Shown one piece after another: positions 10,231-20,452 of a DNA stretch of 64,000 bases (position 1 is its first letter; each line of letters opens with the position of its first letter). The notes under the pieces are model-generated. The model was not told where the DNA came from, did no database searches, and was given only the letters and a program-made list of their open reading frames with translations. Source of the stretch: Zanthoxylum bungeanum (taxonomy: Eukaryota > Streptophyta > Magnoliopsida > Sapindales > Rutaceae); contig SKCR01032778.1 of the NCBI GenBank assembly GCA_019454045.1, positions 363,501-427,500 of the forward strand, written 5' to 3'. A program made the translations under genes and the position numbers.

Positions 10231-10395
10231 AACAAGCCCCTCATGAATCAAATTCTTGGCTCCGCCACTGCTTCTGATACCGTATCTTCGTTACTTACGA
10301 ATGGAATATAGAGATTAATTTCTTTCATGGATCAAGCAAAAGTTTTTCATTTGATATTTATACTACATCAATATAGTAAAATGTATACACCAAGT

Positions 10396-10824
10396 CTAAT
10401 AGCTAAAAATAAGTGTTTGTTGATGGCTTTGTCCTAGAGCAAGAGAAGATGAAGCTGAGAAATGGCACGTCGACAGAGAAGTTAGCAAAGCTTTCTCCAA
10501 ATCCTCAGGCATGCTTCCTTTAACCAGTGACAAGACATAATTCAAGAAAGTACTATCACAGGGCAAAGTGATTGGTACATTGGATGGAAGTCCAAATTCC
10601 TCTTCAGATAATCTTAATAGCTCAACGAAGACATTTCTACTGAGACATTCCAGTGGAACTGTGAATCTTATGTTATCAGTTGTGTAGACAACAAAATGGC
10701 CTTTATTTGCGATTGCTGTCTTCTGTGCAGCAGCACTTCTTGGGAATGAAATTCTCTTCCGCTTCATTGCAGCCATTTTCTGCCACTTCTTGGCTAATTG
10801 AATGATCCTTTTTGTGTTGATCAT
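10396..10824 (-). CDS. SAUR family auxin-responsive protein (subtype 2)
   Basis: A 142-residue intronless SAUR with start MINTKRIIQLAKKWQ, KGHFVVYTTD at 41-50, RFTVPLECL at 53-61, SEEEFGL at 73-79 and a tail ending LIFSY. In the core the usual GPITLPCD reads VPITLPCD (Gly to Val at 83) and the usual Tyr at 60 is Cys, so it may be slightly relaxed. The start at 10824 aligns with its paralogues rather than the Met nine codons upstream. The CACATG promoter motif is kept, but the TGTCTC-like word is changed. Probable role: auxin-linked growth regulator. Confidence 0.92.
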   Translation of the reverse strand: MINTKRIIQLAKKWQKMAAMKRKRISFPRSAAAQKTAIANKGHFVVYTTDNIRFTVPLECLSRNVFVELLRLSEEEFGLPSNVPITLPCDSTFLNYVLSLVKGSMPEDLEKALLTSLSTCHFSASSSLALGQSHQQTLIFSY

Positions 10825-11008
10825 GTTTTTAGAATGAAGATTTATGAACAAAATGGAAATAGAAGCTCTAGAGATGAGAATTCTTGTTAAGAAGATATTG
10901 TGTTGTGGTGCAGAAGCAACGGGGGCTCGGTCCTATTATATTGATGATTGAGGAAAGGCAGCATCATATGTCCATGTTTTTTTGTGTTGGGTTGATAGGA
11001 TCTATGGC

Positions 11009-11014
11009 CATGTG
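11009..11014 (-). promoter_or_regulatory. CACATG (PIF/bHLH-type E-box) of SAUR
   Basis: Same position and surrounding sequence (GGCCATGTGATCATC on the plus strand) as in the paralogous promoters, about 185 bp upstream of the ATG at 10824. Confidence 0.45.
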
Positions 11015-11036
11015 ATCATCCAAGCAAAGAGATCGT

Positions 11037-11150
11037 TGGAAACCTGCCGTCAAACCACCCTTCCGGACTTAAGCGAAGCAGGTAAAACCTCAGACAGTCC
11101 TAGGTTCTTATAAGAAACGCACTACCAAGCCACGCCCCTTGGGGACTACT
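11037..11150 (-). mobile_element. tRNA-derived SINE, copy 2 (degraded)
   Basis: Carries the family blocks on the minus strand: CCAAACCACC (read as GGTGGTTTGG), AGCAGGTAAAACC, TTCTTATAAGAAACGCAC and CCACGCCCCTTGGGG. The B box region is deleted. Paralogous spacers near 6145 and 17220 are uninterrupted here. Confidence 0.7.
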
Positions 11151-12479
11151 TGATGGTTAATATGCTAGAAAGTTAACATCAAGTCTGTTTTGGTTCATCT
11201 AGAATATAAAATAAACTACTAAGGCTTATTTAACCATTAACAAGGTTGTTAAAATACTGAATCAGTTCTTGTTTTCTACAAAGAATCTTTTCAATTTTCT
11301 AATATAAGTTCGTCTCATTATCACTTTGTAGCCGTCTCAGGCATGTGCAAAGATTTAATGTTGTTCCAAAAGATTTGGTATAATGCGTTTGTGAGAAGCA
11401 GAAATGCAATCAGGTTGCAAAACTGATAACTGTTTATGTCATTTTGTGAGACAATTATCTCGGAATTTTGCCTATGTCCATTAAGATAGGACTATGAATC
11501 ATATACCAAGCAGTAATCAGATTCTGCTCAGAACCCCAAGAAAAATGGGCTAAAGCTTTTTTCCACCAGTTTGGAAAATTTATTTTGAAAGCAATGATAG
11601 TCTGACATTAGATTGAAAGTTGATCAGATCACCAGACAAGAGACATTTCCTTTAACGTTGCTTATCTTCGGCCGGCATCCAAGAACAGGAGCGGTCTAGC
11701 GTCGTCTTAAATTTTATATTACCCTAATGGGATCCTATTCTGAATCTTAATTTTGGGTCAAATGTGGGACCTCCAGCTGACCACATGTGTCGACTTTCCC
11801 AAGAACACCTCTGCCAAGAAAACACAATCAAGTGAAACCAGAGAGAAATAGCCATCCAATTGCTTTGGCATGGTTGGTTTTGTTTGAAACTCAGCACATG
11901 GTGGTGGACCAAAGCAGGGCACCAATTTTTTTTTCCTGTCAAGTGGGTCTAAAATTGGAGATGGCCTTAAATTCAAAACAAATAGTATCAATCACATGAA
12001 TATAGATTTATTGGTCCAGTTATAAGAATATGAAATTCCTTGCACTTGATCATTTTTGAATATGAAAAAAGGTTATCAAAAACATTTGACCCAAGATGCT
12101 TGTGATATGCCTGACGAGGATTTCTGTGGCTCAACCTAAGCCTACTTAGATGAGGTTTCAGTTTCTCAATAAATCAGTATTTACAAAGTGCTTCTCATTT
12201 ATGACTGAGTTTGGTAGAGAGTATTGCACTTAGCGTATAAGTTATCTTATATTATATGAAACAAAAGCTAGAGTACGTAGAAAAATAATCTTTTATAATT
12301 TTGTGAGAGAATAAGTTATCTTATAAGTTACCATTAATTATGTATTTGGTATAGTATTTAAACACTAGCCTTTAAGCTCATAAACTCTCCATACGGTACC
12401 TAAACTTTATACCAGTAAGTTTCTGCTGGCAGCTAAAGTAGATGCGGAAAACATGTGGACTAATACTTCCCTATTCATT
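11151..12479. other. SAUR spacer
   Basis: AT-rich duplicated spacer. ACAAGGTTGTTAAAATACTGA at 11239 marks the empty site corresponding to the composite insertion at 17466. The stretch at 11640-11950 resembles 7360-7500. No gene, and no element with clear ends, was seen. Confidence 0.5.
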
Positions 12480-12539
12480 GTCGATTGGTTATTCATCAGC
12501 ACGAGATTGGTGTTGTAAATTCTTCAAATATTCAAATAT

Positions 12540-13208
12540 TTTGTGTTGGATGGAGGAGTGACATGTCCTTTGGATGGTACCTCTTAGGGACATGTCCTCC
12601 ATTTGTGTGTTACATGGTCCTATGCTCAAGGGATGCATAGGAGGGGTGCAACCCTTTGGAGGGTTGCACTCTAACCCAAAGGGTGCCCTTGAGGCGCCTT
12701 TCCATGCTTATAAAAGGAAGTCATTATGTTCCTTTAAAGATATACAAATGAAATCCGAATTTCATCCTACAAGTGAGAGTCTGAATTGCTTTCTTGAGTC
12801 AGAGAGTATTCCATCATATTCCAAGTTCAAGATCTTGTTAAGATGTGCCCCTTGAACAAGAGGAATCCGGGTTATCCTGGGAGAACGTTAGCCGCAAATC
12901 CGTAGAGCATCGAGACGGGGCTGATAAGTTCTTAAGGACAGAGATTAATCTCGATCCGGACTAGTACTGTTTTTCAACTTTGTATCAAGGTTTTTCTTAT
13001 TTTCAAGTTTTAAGGTTTTCTAGAGTTTATGCATGTTAGATCCAATTTTCTGGTTTGATTTTTTTGTTTGCATGTTAATTTCTTGTTTAATGACACTAAT
13101 CGGACAACAATTAGCTTAAGGTTTGTTACGGAAACCCTAGCTATTTAACGGAGAACCGGTATTTTCAGAATCATTATGACAGGAATTACAAAAAAAAAAA
13201 AAAAAAAA
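12540..13208 (+). repeat. Dispersed repeat module, copy 2, with poly(A)
   Basis: Same module as 9640-10230, here free of the hAT element. It has a TATAAAAGG box (about 12709), the shared GAGAACGTTAGCCGCAAATC block (12880) and an A-rich run at 13189-13208. No protein is recognised, and the open frame at 12574-12855 has no domain. The class (retroelement LTR or other) is undetermined. Confidence 0.5.
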
Positions 13209-13382
13209 TTTAACCAAAGATTTAGGAAAGATTGGTAGACAATATGAACCAGACCCCATAATCTAAAAGCAGTAGAGTAATGCTAAATAACAGCCTGTTT
13301 TGAAATTGCAGTCAAATCAAACTTCACAAGTACAGCTGATCATGGAGTACAATGAAACGTAGTTTCTATATCTGATACATTT

Positions 13383-13537
13383 TTTTTCTTGAAATCATTG
13401 GAAACTCGGCCGCCAAACCATATTTTCCGAGCCTAAGAGGAGTAAGTAAAACCCCTGACTGTCCCAGACTCTTACGAGAAACGCACTTCCTGGATTCGAA
13501 CCCAGGACCTGAAGGTGAGATACTAAGCCCTACACTA
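13383..13537 (-). mobile_element. tRNA-derived SINE, copy 3
   Basis: Minus strand. It has the tail as T's near 13381, the body block CAAACCATATTTTCC, and a well-kept B box (GGTTCGAATCC, seen as GGATTCGAACC at 13492). It runs into the start of the SINE (TAGTGTAGGGCTTAG inverted) near 13535. Target duplications are not clear. Confidence 0.75.
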
Positions 13538-13580
13538 CCTATCTCTTATATATCTATTTGTCACTTACAAAGGAATTTAT

Positions 13581-14018
13581 TTAGTGACCACAGACAAGTA
13601 CTTGCTGGCTTGTTTGCTCTCCATGGGAAATGGGTAGTGATGAGCAGCAAGTAGAAACAACAGAGATCAGCAAAGCTTTTTCTTGAGCTTTAGCAGCACC
13701 ACTTTCAATCATCATGACTATGTACTCCATCAAGGATGCATCGCATGTCAATGTAATAGGCCCATCGCGCTCCAACCCAAACTCCTCCTCAGACAACTTC
13801 AATAGTTCTCTGAAAATATTTTTATTAAGGTACTCCAAGGGAAACAAGAATCGCTTTTGATCAGCAGTATAGACAACAAAATGGCCTTTTTGAGCAAGCA
13901 ATGATGTACTAGCACTGTCACTTGCTACATTTCGAGGTTGTGAAACATTCTTTGTTTTGATGGAAGCAAAAGTTTCCCACTTGCTCGCCATTCTTGAGAG
14001 TTTCTTGGAACTGATCAT
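13581..14018 (-). CDS. SAUR family auxin-responsive protein (subtype 1)
   Basis: A 145-residue intronless SAUR with MISSKKLSRMASKWE at the start, KGHFVVYTAD (44-53), RFLFPLEYL (56-64), SEEEFGL (76-82), GPITLTCD (86-93; Pro to Thr compared with LPCD elsewhere) and tail QVLVCGH. It is the sister of the gene at 3907-4329. The frame extends 33 codons upstream through promoter-like sequence; the start at 14018 matches the paralogue. TATA-like TATATATACATATATATA lies at about 14093-14112. Expected role as for other SAURs: promotion of cell expansion through PP2C.D inhibition. Confidence 0.92.
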   Translation of the reverse strand: MISSKKLSRMASKWETFASIKTKNVSQPRNVASDSASTSLLAQKGHFVVYTADQKRFLFPLEYLNKNIFRELLKLSEEEFGLERDGPITLTCDASLMEYIVMMIESGAAKAQEKALLISVVSTCCSSLPISHGEQTSQQVLVCGH

Positions 14019-14524
14019 GGTGAATTGAAATTTCACAGGGAGAAATGCAGGATATATTAATTGTTTTAGATTGCAATGGGATAGAGGGTTCTTTATATAT
14101 ACATATATATAGAGCAATGAGGGCCTGGAGAAATTTCATCAGTTGGAGAATTTTCCAAGAACTAAGTAATTTTATTATGTAATATTTGTCTTATGTAATT
14201 CATCTAATGGAAATTCCAAAGTCTTAATATCTTCATTTGAGTCACCAAGTACAACATAATGGGCAAAGAAACAAAAAATGTAACAAGAAAATTCACAAGG
14301 TAAATGGAAGTGGCAATGTACTTTAACAATAACAAACCCCTCGAGTACAACTACAAGAACAATAAGAAATACAAATCAGAGCATTAACTAACGACCTGAA
14401 AGGTCAATAACTCAAGTTTAATCAAAATGATTTTGTTAAGTAACTAACATAAGCTTCTGAAAATGAGTTCAACTTTAAAGAGAATGTTTGACTTTCGAAG
14501 CAGATTCCTATTGTATTGATAAAT

Positions 14525-15630
14525 TTGTAAGCGCCATTGCACTCGATGAAGGATTTTGATGATGCAACGCTAGGACTTCGACAAGTATTCGCGAACTTTA
14601 TAAAAAGATGTCGAAGAAATTGGATATGAAGACTCAGCGCTTAATGAAGAAATCAAGTGAAGTCTTATATTTTAGGGCTCTCAATATAAGTGAGTTTATA
14701 ATTCAAGAATTCTAAACTCATAAGACTCATACACATTCATAAAATGCATTTAAGTCATGTGCATATTGTTTTAATCTTCAAAACATGTATTTTTGTATTG
14801 TGACTGGCACACCGGTCTCCATACCGGCATATCGGTGTCTCTGCTCTACTTTGGGCAATTTTTCATGCTCTCTGGAACCAAACTACTCCATACCGGCATA
14901 TCGGTGTCCCTGCTCTACTTTGGGCAATTTTTCATGCTCTCTGGAACCGAACAACTCCATACCGGTCAGTCTGAAGTTTGAACAACTACTGGAACTAGTC
15001 CAGTACATACTGGTCTCCATACCGGTCAATAATCTGGTAGGTCACGCGTTTTATGCTCAACGATCATATTGGATATAGCCGTTTGAATTTGCAGGACCGG
15101 CATACCGGCTACTGTAGACCAGCATATCAGTCTCAGGACAGAGAGCTGGGGCAATTTTCACTTTCACTATAAACCGAATGCCCATTTCGTTTTTACATAG
15201 TTATAACACCTTCATACATTTTATACCAAGCAAAAACAGAGAGTTTTATTTAACCTTTATTATCATACACTCTCTTGATCATCAAATCTCACACACTACA
15301 TCTTCATACACATTTTAGTGAGCTTGGAATTACTTGAGTTAGCAACTCACACCTTTAATCTTCTTTATCTATTCTGAGTACCCAAGTTGAGTTGTAAATC
15401 TTTTTATCTTAAACATTTGTGGTTGTTAAATCCCTTATTGAGTGATGACACTCAAAAGGGTGGATGTGTGTAAAGATTTAAGAGTGAACCTAGGGACAAA
15501 ACTCTTCGCGTTGTGTAAAGGTTTGGAGTAAACATAGGAATAAAACTCTTGGTTTGTGAGCGAGCCACATAAAACTTATGGTGTAAAGTGTGAAATCACT
15601 TTTGCATAGTGGAAAGCAAAAACCTCTGAT
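14525..15630 (+). mobile_element. Degenerate, truncated R2-family LTR
   Basis: Resembles the LTR at 59795-61532 in order: TTTTGATGATGCAACGC near 14553, GTGAGTTTATAATTCAAG near 14690, the ACCGGT-rich zone (14815-15140), TATAAACC near 15170, and the TTCATACACATTTTAGTGAGCTT block near 15303. It lacks its 3' end, where SINE copy 4 begins. No coding sequence; the frame at 14785 merely reads the repeat. Confidence 0.7.
14820..14957 (+). repeat. Tandem duplication of an ACCGG-containing unit
   Basis: Two nearly identical units of about 69 bp, each starting CTCCATACCGGCATATCGGT and ending in CTCTGGAACC. This is part of the U3-like zone of the R2 LTR. Confidence 0.85.
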
Positions 15631-15633
15631 GCA

Positions 15634-15795
15634 TAAAACTCGTCGCCAAACCACCCGACTCGGGCTTAAGCGGAGCAGGTAAAACCTCCGACTGCCTCAG
15701 GTTCTTACAAGAAATGTACGTACCCATGGACTTGAACTCATGCCCTGACAACCAAGTCTTAAGCCTTTTGCCATCAAACCACACCCCTTAGGCTT
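15634..15795 (-). mobile_element. tRNA-derived SINE, copy 4
   Basis: Minus-strand copy with the body blocks CCAAACCACCCGACTCGGG and AGCGGAGCAGGTAAAACC, and the 5' end as CACACCCCTTAGG at 15780. The B box (TTGAACTCATG) is mutated. It abuts the truncated R2 LTR. Confidence 0.75.
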
Positions 15796-15800
15796 AGGGG

Positions 15801-16533
15801 CTCTGATTAGTTAAACTTTCATGCATAATTCCAAAGGAACTGGTTTATCCAAAACAAAATCATGTGCTGATACATTTGGAGAAAACGATAAAGTAACAAG
15901 AAAACTACTTAGTGACATGATAAATGGAACTAGCTGTGTACTTTAACAAGAACAGATCCCTCGATTAAAACTACAAGGAACAAGAGTACGGTTTGTGTAT
16001 ATTTCTATGGCTTGCTTGAAAACAAACTGAAAGCTGTATAATTTTAGTTTAATCAAAATGGTTCCAAGAATTCATGCATTAGTTTATTTGTCCAATAACT
16101 AACTGAAGCCTGTCTCATGTCAATCAACTCTAACACAACTTCAATGTCTATCCACTTATTTATTGTACAATTTGTAATTACTTAAAACTTTTCTACACAG
16201 TTTTTTTACAACTATTTCAAAACTTACAGATGGAGCCTTTACCTATTATTATACAGGAATATTCAAATGCTTACTCATATTTTCTTGTTATTTTTCGAAA
16301 AAAAAATAGTAATTTTCAGAATAAACCTTGTAGCAAACATTACACAAGGGTGTGAGGATGATTTCTATTATTGAATCTTTAATACACACGTGAAGTTGTA
16401 TGATTGATTTGATGCAAGAAAAATTAAGCCATTCATCTGGGGAAAAAATATATGGAAAAAAAAGTCTTCATTTAATATTTACAGAACAGAAGCAAGTATA
16501 ATACATTAAGATTGTAAAATGTATACAGCAAGT
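15801..16533. other. SAUR spacer
   Basis: AT-rich spacer shared with other units (for example AACAAGAACAGATCCCTCGA at 15945, compare 4669 and 14330). No gene is seen. Confidence 0.5.
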
Positions 16534-16962
16534 CTAATAGCTATAAACAAGTGTATGTCGATGATTTTGCCCTAGAGCAAGAGAAGATGAAGCTGAGAAC
16601 TGACATGTCGACAGAGAAGTTAGCAAAGCTTTCTCTAGATCCTGAGGCATGTATCCTTTATCCAATGACATGACATAATTCAAGAAAGTACTATCACAAG
16701 GCAAAGTTATAGGTCCATTGGATGGAAGTCCGAATTCTTCTTCGGACATTCTTAGTAGCTCTATGAAGACATTTCTGCTGAGATATCCCAGTGGAACTGT
16801 GAATCTCGTGTTATCATTCGTGTAGACAACAAAATGACCTTTATTGGCAACTGATAAGTTCTGTGCAGCAGCACTTCTTGGGAAGGAAATTCTCTGCTGC
16901 TTCATTGCAGCCATTTTCTGCCACTTCCTGGCCAATCGAATGAGTCTTTTTGAGTTGATCAT
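16534..16962 (-). CDS. SAUR family auxin-responsive protein (subtype 2)
   Basis: A 142-residue intronless SAUR with MINSKRLIRLARKWQKMAAM, KGHFVVYTND (41-50), RFTVPLGYL (53-61), SEEEFGL (73-79), GPITLPCD (83-90) and tail TLVYSY. All core residues are present. The start is the first Met of the frame. Its promoter keeps both a perfect TGTCTC (about 130 bp upstream) and CACATG (about 240 bp upstream). A local duplication between them (TGTGTTGGGTTGATG twice, near 17121 and 17174) lengthens the spacing. Predicted regulator of cell expansion. Confidence 0.93.
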   Translation of the reverse strand: MINSKRLIRLARKWQKMAAMKQQRISFPRSAAAQNLSVANKGHFVVYTNDNTRFTVPLGYLSRNVFIELLRMSEEEFGLPSNGPITLPCDSTFLNYVMSLDKGYMPQDLEKALLTSLSTCQFSASSSLALGQNHRHTLVYSY

Positions 16963-17092
16963 GATTGAAGAATGAAGATTTTTGAAAAAAGCTTAAACTA
17001 TAACAGCTAGAGATGAGACTTTTCAGTAATAGGATTTGTGATGTGCAGAAGCAATAGGAGTTTGGACATATATGTACTGAATATCATAAGGA

Positions 17093-17205
17093 GAGACAGC
17101 ATCATATGCTCTTGTTTCTGTGTGTTGGGTTGATGATCACAGCCACTTCCATTTATCATGTCACTGGGTAGTTTGTGTTGGGTTGATGGGATTTACGGCC
17201 ATGTG
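17093..17205 (-). promoter_or_regulatory. SAUR promoter block: TGTCTC AuxRE core and CACATG
   Basis: On the minus strand TGTCTC lies at 17093-17098 (auxin-response-factor core) and CACATG at 17200-17205. They are in the same order as in paralogous promoters but further apart, because of a small duplication between them. Confidence 0.5.
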
Positions 17206-17465
17206 ATCATCGAAGCAAAGAGATCCTTAGACTTGTGATTTTGTTTATTTTCTGATAAGAATCAAATATTAAAGGTAGGCCATTGTCATTTGTTAGTTAG
17301 TTGAGCAATTGTCTTGTTCTGCCAGCTTTTTCAGGGACTGTATTGGCCTAATCAATACTCAAATATTTAAATTTTAAATCATAGTAAGTTAACATCAAGT
17401 TTGTTTTGGTTAACCAAGATAATAAAATAAACTGCCAGAGTTAGTTTACCATTAGCAAGGTTGTT

Positions 17466-18587
17466 GTTTTCCCTAAGGGTGTGACTTGGTGGTGTAGGGT
17501 TCAAGATCTGATTTTGAAGTTCTTGGTTCGAATCCAGGAAGTGCGTTTCTTCATACCGGTGACCTTTCCGGTCTAGCTTTTCATTGTGCAATCATACTGG
17601 AACCGGCACAGACCATACTGGTCCTCATACCGGTTTCCATACCGGTCTAACGTATACTTGCCCAACGATCATATAGCCGTTAGTATCTGTTGGAAACCCA
17701 GACCGGCATACCGGTGTCCATACCGGTCTAGCTGTAAGTTGGGGAATGCTTTGCATTTTATTATAAATAGAACCCCAACTCATTTGTGCTTGGTTAGAGA
17801 CTTAGAAAACCTTCATACATATTCTACCAAGGCAAATATAAGAGTGTCTTAAATCTTCTTATACTTAAACACTCATACAAGCTCATACACATCTTCATAT
17901 CATTTAGTGAGCTTAGAACACTTGGGTTTGCAACTTACACAATCTTCTTAACATTTGTAAGTGCCCAAGTGTGTTTTACAATTTATTTATCAAAACACTT
18001 GTGGTTGCGAAATCCCATTAGTTTGGGTAGTTGTAAAGGTTGTGAGTGCGCCTACGAACAAAACTCAAAAGTGTAAAATGTTCGGAGTGCACCTTTGCGG
18101 AAAACTCTTGGTTGTGGGTGAACCACGGAAACTCGATTTGAGTGAAAATCTTCAAGCGAGGCTTGAGGGAGTGGACGTATGCACGTTTGGCCGAACCACT
18201 ATAAATCGCGGTGTCGTATTTCTCTTTCCCTTAACTTTTACTTATTTGCAAGTTTATTTACATTTATATTATTGGATATAAAACTTGCATATAAGTTATT
18301 ATTTACAATAGAGAAAATTAACCTAAGAGCCTATTTGATAATAAGAGCTTAAAATCGGCAAAGATTTTATAATTCCGCATTTATAGCAATAACTCAATTC
18401 ACCCCCCCCCCTTTTGGGAAATAGAGATTGTTTCCCTAAGGGTGTGACTTGGTGGTGTAAGGTTCAGAATCTAGCTTTGAAGTTCTGGGTTCGAATCCAG
18501 GAAGTGTGTTTCTTGTAAGAGTCTGGGACAGCCGGGGATGATTTGGCGGCGGGGTTTACAGATTCCAAAAAAAAAAATAAAAAAAAA
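17466..18587 (+). mobile_element. Composite SINE / LTR-fragment / SINE insertion
   Basis: The whole segment is flanked by a 13-bp duplication TAGCAAGGTTGTT (17453-17465, 18588-18600). The empty site is seen near 11239. It begins with a SINE 5' half (17466-17551, including the GGTTCGAATCC B box). It continues with an R2 LTR fragment (about 17552-18426) and ends with a second SINE (about 18429-18570) and an A-rich tail. The two SINE heads are very similar. It may be a chimeric retrotransposed unit or a later insertion with conversion. Confidence 0.75.
17552..18426 (+). mobile_element. R2-family LTR fragment
   Basis: Matches the R2 LTR from its ACCGGT array, through the TATA box (TATAAATA near 17763) and the CTTCAAGCGAGGCTTG block, to just before its 3' end. 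Both LTR termini are missing. The open frames here are not genes. Confidence 0.8.
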
Positions 18588-18600
18588 TAGCAAGGTTGTT

Positions 18601-19345
18601 AAAACACTGATTCAGTTCTAGTTTTCTACACATATAAAGAATCTTTTCAATTTTATAATGTAAGTTCGTCTCATTGTCACTTGGTATAGTAGCCGTCTCA
18701 GGCATGTTCAAAGATTTAGTGCTCTTCCAAAAGATATGGTATAATGCAATTATTTAAACAACACAAATCGAATGGACATGATAATTAACCAAGTACAGCT
18801 TAATGAGCAAAGGAGAAAAAAAGTAACATTCAACAAAAAGAATGTATGTACTTCGGCTGTAGCTTTCCAGTCTATTCACATATTTACTGTAAAATTCTTG
18901 AGGAGAATCCTCTGTTTACTTGCTACAAAAGTCCCCATTTAAAGTAGTTTTTGACCTGAATCACAGTAAAGTTTATAGTTGAGGCATGGAGAAATCTTTA
19001 AGGGGAGGATACTTTACCACTCATTACAGAAACATTCAAAAGCTGAAGCTCTTATATCAGATTATGCTTTGTCAATCTGTTAATATTGGGCTGACTAAAT
19101 TGTAATTTTCAGAAGAAATCTTGTACCACATTACAAGTGTTCAAGAATGACTTCTGTCAGTAAATCTCAGTGACTGACTAAATTATTATATATAGAGATT
19201 AATTTCTACTTTTGATCAAGTAAAATTATGCTGATCATTCAGGGGAAGAAATTATTGAACAAAAGTTTTTCATTTCATATTTGCAGAATTGAAGAAAGTA
19301 TATATAATACATCAAAACTGTAACACCAAGCTACAATTGATTTAT
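18601..19345. other. SAUR spacer
   Basis: Duplicated spacer. ACAGAAACATTCAAAAGCTG near 19025 is the uninterrupted form of the SINE copy 1 site. No gene is seen. Confidence 0.5.
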
Positions 19346-19774
19346 TCAGTAGCTATAAATAAATGTTTGTTGATGACTCTGTCTTGGAGCAATGGAAGAT
19401 GAAGCTGAGAAATGGCACGTTGACAGAGAATTTAGCAAAGCTTTCTCTAAATCTTCAGGCATGCATCCTTTGATCAATGACATGATATAATTCAAGAAAG
19501 TACTATCACAAGGCAGTGTGATAGGTCCATTGCTTGGAAGTCCGAACTCCTCTTCAGACATTCTTAGTAGCTCTATGAACACATTTCTGCTGAGATATTC
19601 TAAAGGAACTGTGAACCTTATTTTATCAGCAGTGTAAACAACAAAATGACCTTTATTGACAACTGATGAGTTCTGGGCAGCTGCACTTCTTGGGAAGGAA
19701 ATTCTCAGCCGCTTCATTGCAGCTATTTTCTGCCACTTCTTTGCTAATCGAATGAGTCTTTTTGAGTTGATCAT
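19346..19774 (-). CDS. SAUR family auxin-responsive protein (subtype 2)
   Basis: A 142-residue intronless SAUR with MINSKRLIRLAKKWQKIAAM, KGHFVVYTAD (41-50), RFTVPLEYL (53-61), SEEEFGL (73-79), GPITLPCD (83-90) and tail TFIYSY. The frame is open 48 codons further upstream, but that stretch reads through the TATA-like ATATATATAT at about 19880, so the start at 19774, aligned with the paralogues, is used. TGTCTC is kept at 19906-19911. The CACATG motif is mutated to CACAAG. Same predicted role in cell expansion. Confidence 0.93.
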   Translation of the reverse strand: MINSKRLIRLAKKWQKIAAMKRLRISFPRSAAAQNSSVVNKGHFVVYTADKIRFTVPLEYLSRNVFIELLRMSEEEFGLPSNGPITLPCDSTFLNYIMSLIKGCMPEDLEKALLNSLSTCHFSASSSIAPRQSHQQTFIYSY

Positions 19775-19905
19775 GATGGAATAACGAGGATTTCTTAAAA
19801 AACCTAACCTATAAGGTATTGAGATGAGATATTTGTCAGTAAGAGGATTTGTGCTGTGCAGAAGCAATAGGAGTTTGAATATATATATATTGATGATCAT
19901 GAAGA

Positions 19906-19911
19906 GAGACA
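19906..19911 (-). promoter_or_regulatory. TGTCTC AuxRE core of SAUR
   Basis: GAGACA on the plus strand, about 133 bp upstream of the ATG at 19774. Position and flanks are conserved with 17093-17098. Confidence 0.45.
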
Positions 19912-20452
19912 GCATCATTGGGTTGATGGGATCTATGGCCTTGTGATAATCGAAGCAAGGAGATTGTTGGACTCGTCACTATGTTTAGTTTCTGACAAGA
20001 ACAAAATTTTCAGGATAGGCCAGTCACTTGTTAGTTATTTCTGTTTTTGTTAAAGAGTCTGAATCAGTTCTTGTTAATTTTCTACAAAGAATCTTTTGAA
20101 TCTTATAATCCAAAGTTGTCATGTCTCATTATCACTCAGTTAATAAATAACTAGAGTCTGGCAGCCGTTTTCGTCATGTTCAAAGATGATCCTTCCAAAA
20201 GATTGCATGAATTATAACTCTGTCTTTTTGTGAGACCTAACTAACCTCTCTGGATCAAATTGATTCTTTCTATCATTAAGAAGATATCATGTAGCAAGAT
20301 AATGTGAAATTGGAAGTTTTTCATTGGCAGCCTTTCGAAACTGTTTCAAGAAACTTATGTTCACTAATGCTAGCAATGAAGTTTTTCAATCCACAAACTC
20401 CTATTATACAATTACATCTTATGAAACAGTTGAAAGAACTTGTCAGATACAC

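Larger units (their letters stand above)
8959..10270. mobile_element. Non-autonomous hAT element, 1312 bp, carrying nested insertions
   Basis: Ends are CAGTGGCGGTGCC and, inverted, CAGTGGCGGAGCC (12 of 13 identical). A perfect 8-bp duplication CTTCTGAT flanks them (8951-8958, 10271-10278). The site is uninterrupted in the paralogous spacer near 5343 (TTTCTGATACCGTATC). No transposase is seen. Inside are a second, simple-motif hAT MITE (about 9336-9617) and a module (about 9640-10230) also found at 12540-13190. Confidence 0.9.

Noticed and set aside
12574..12855. 93-residue ORF
   Set aside because: Lies in the dispersed repeat module and is not kept in the other copy.
14785..15078. Repeat-containing ORF, possible repeat protein or CRISPR-like array
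   Set aside because: Two direct 69-bp units belong to the LTR U3; no spacer pattern and no signal of selection.
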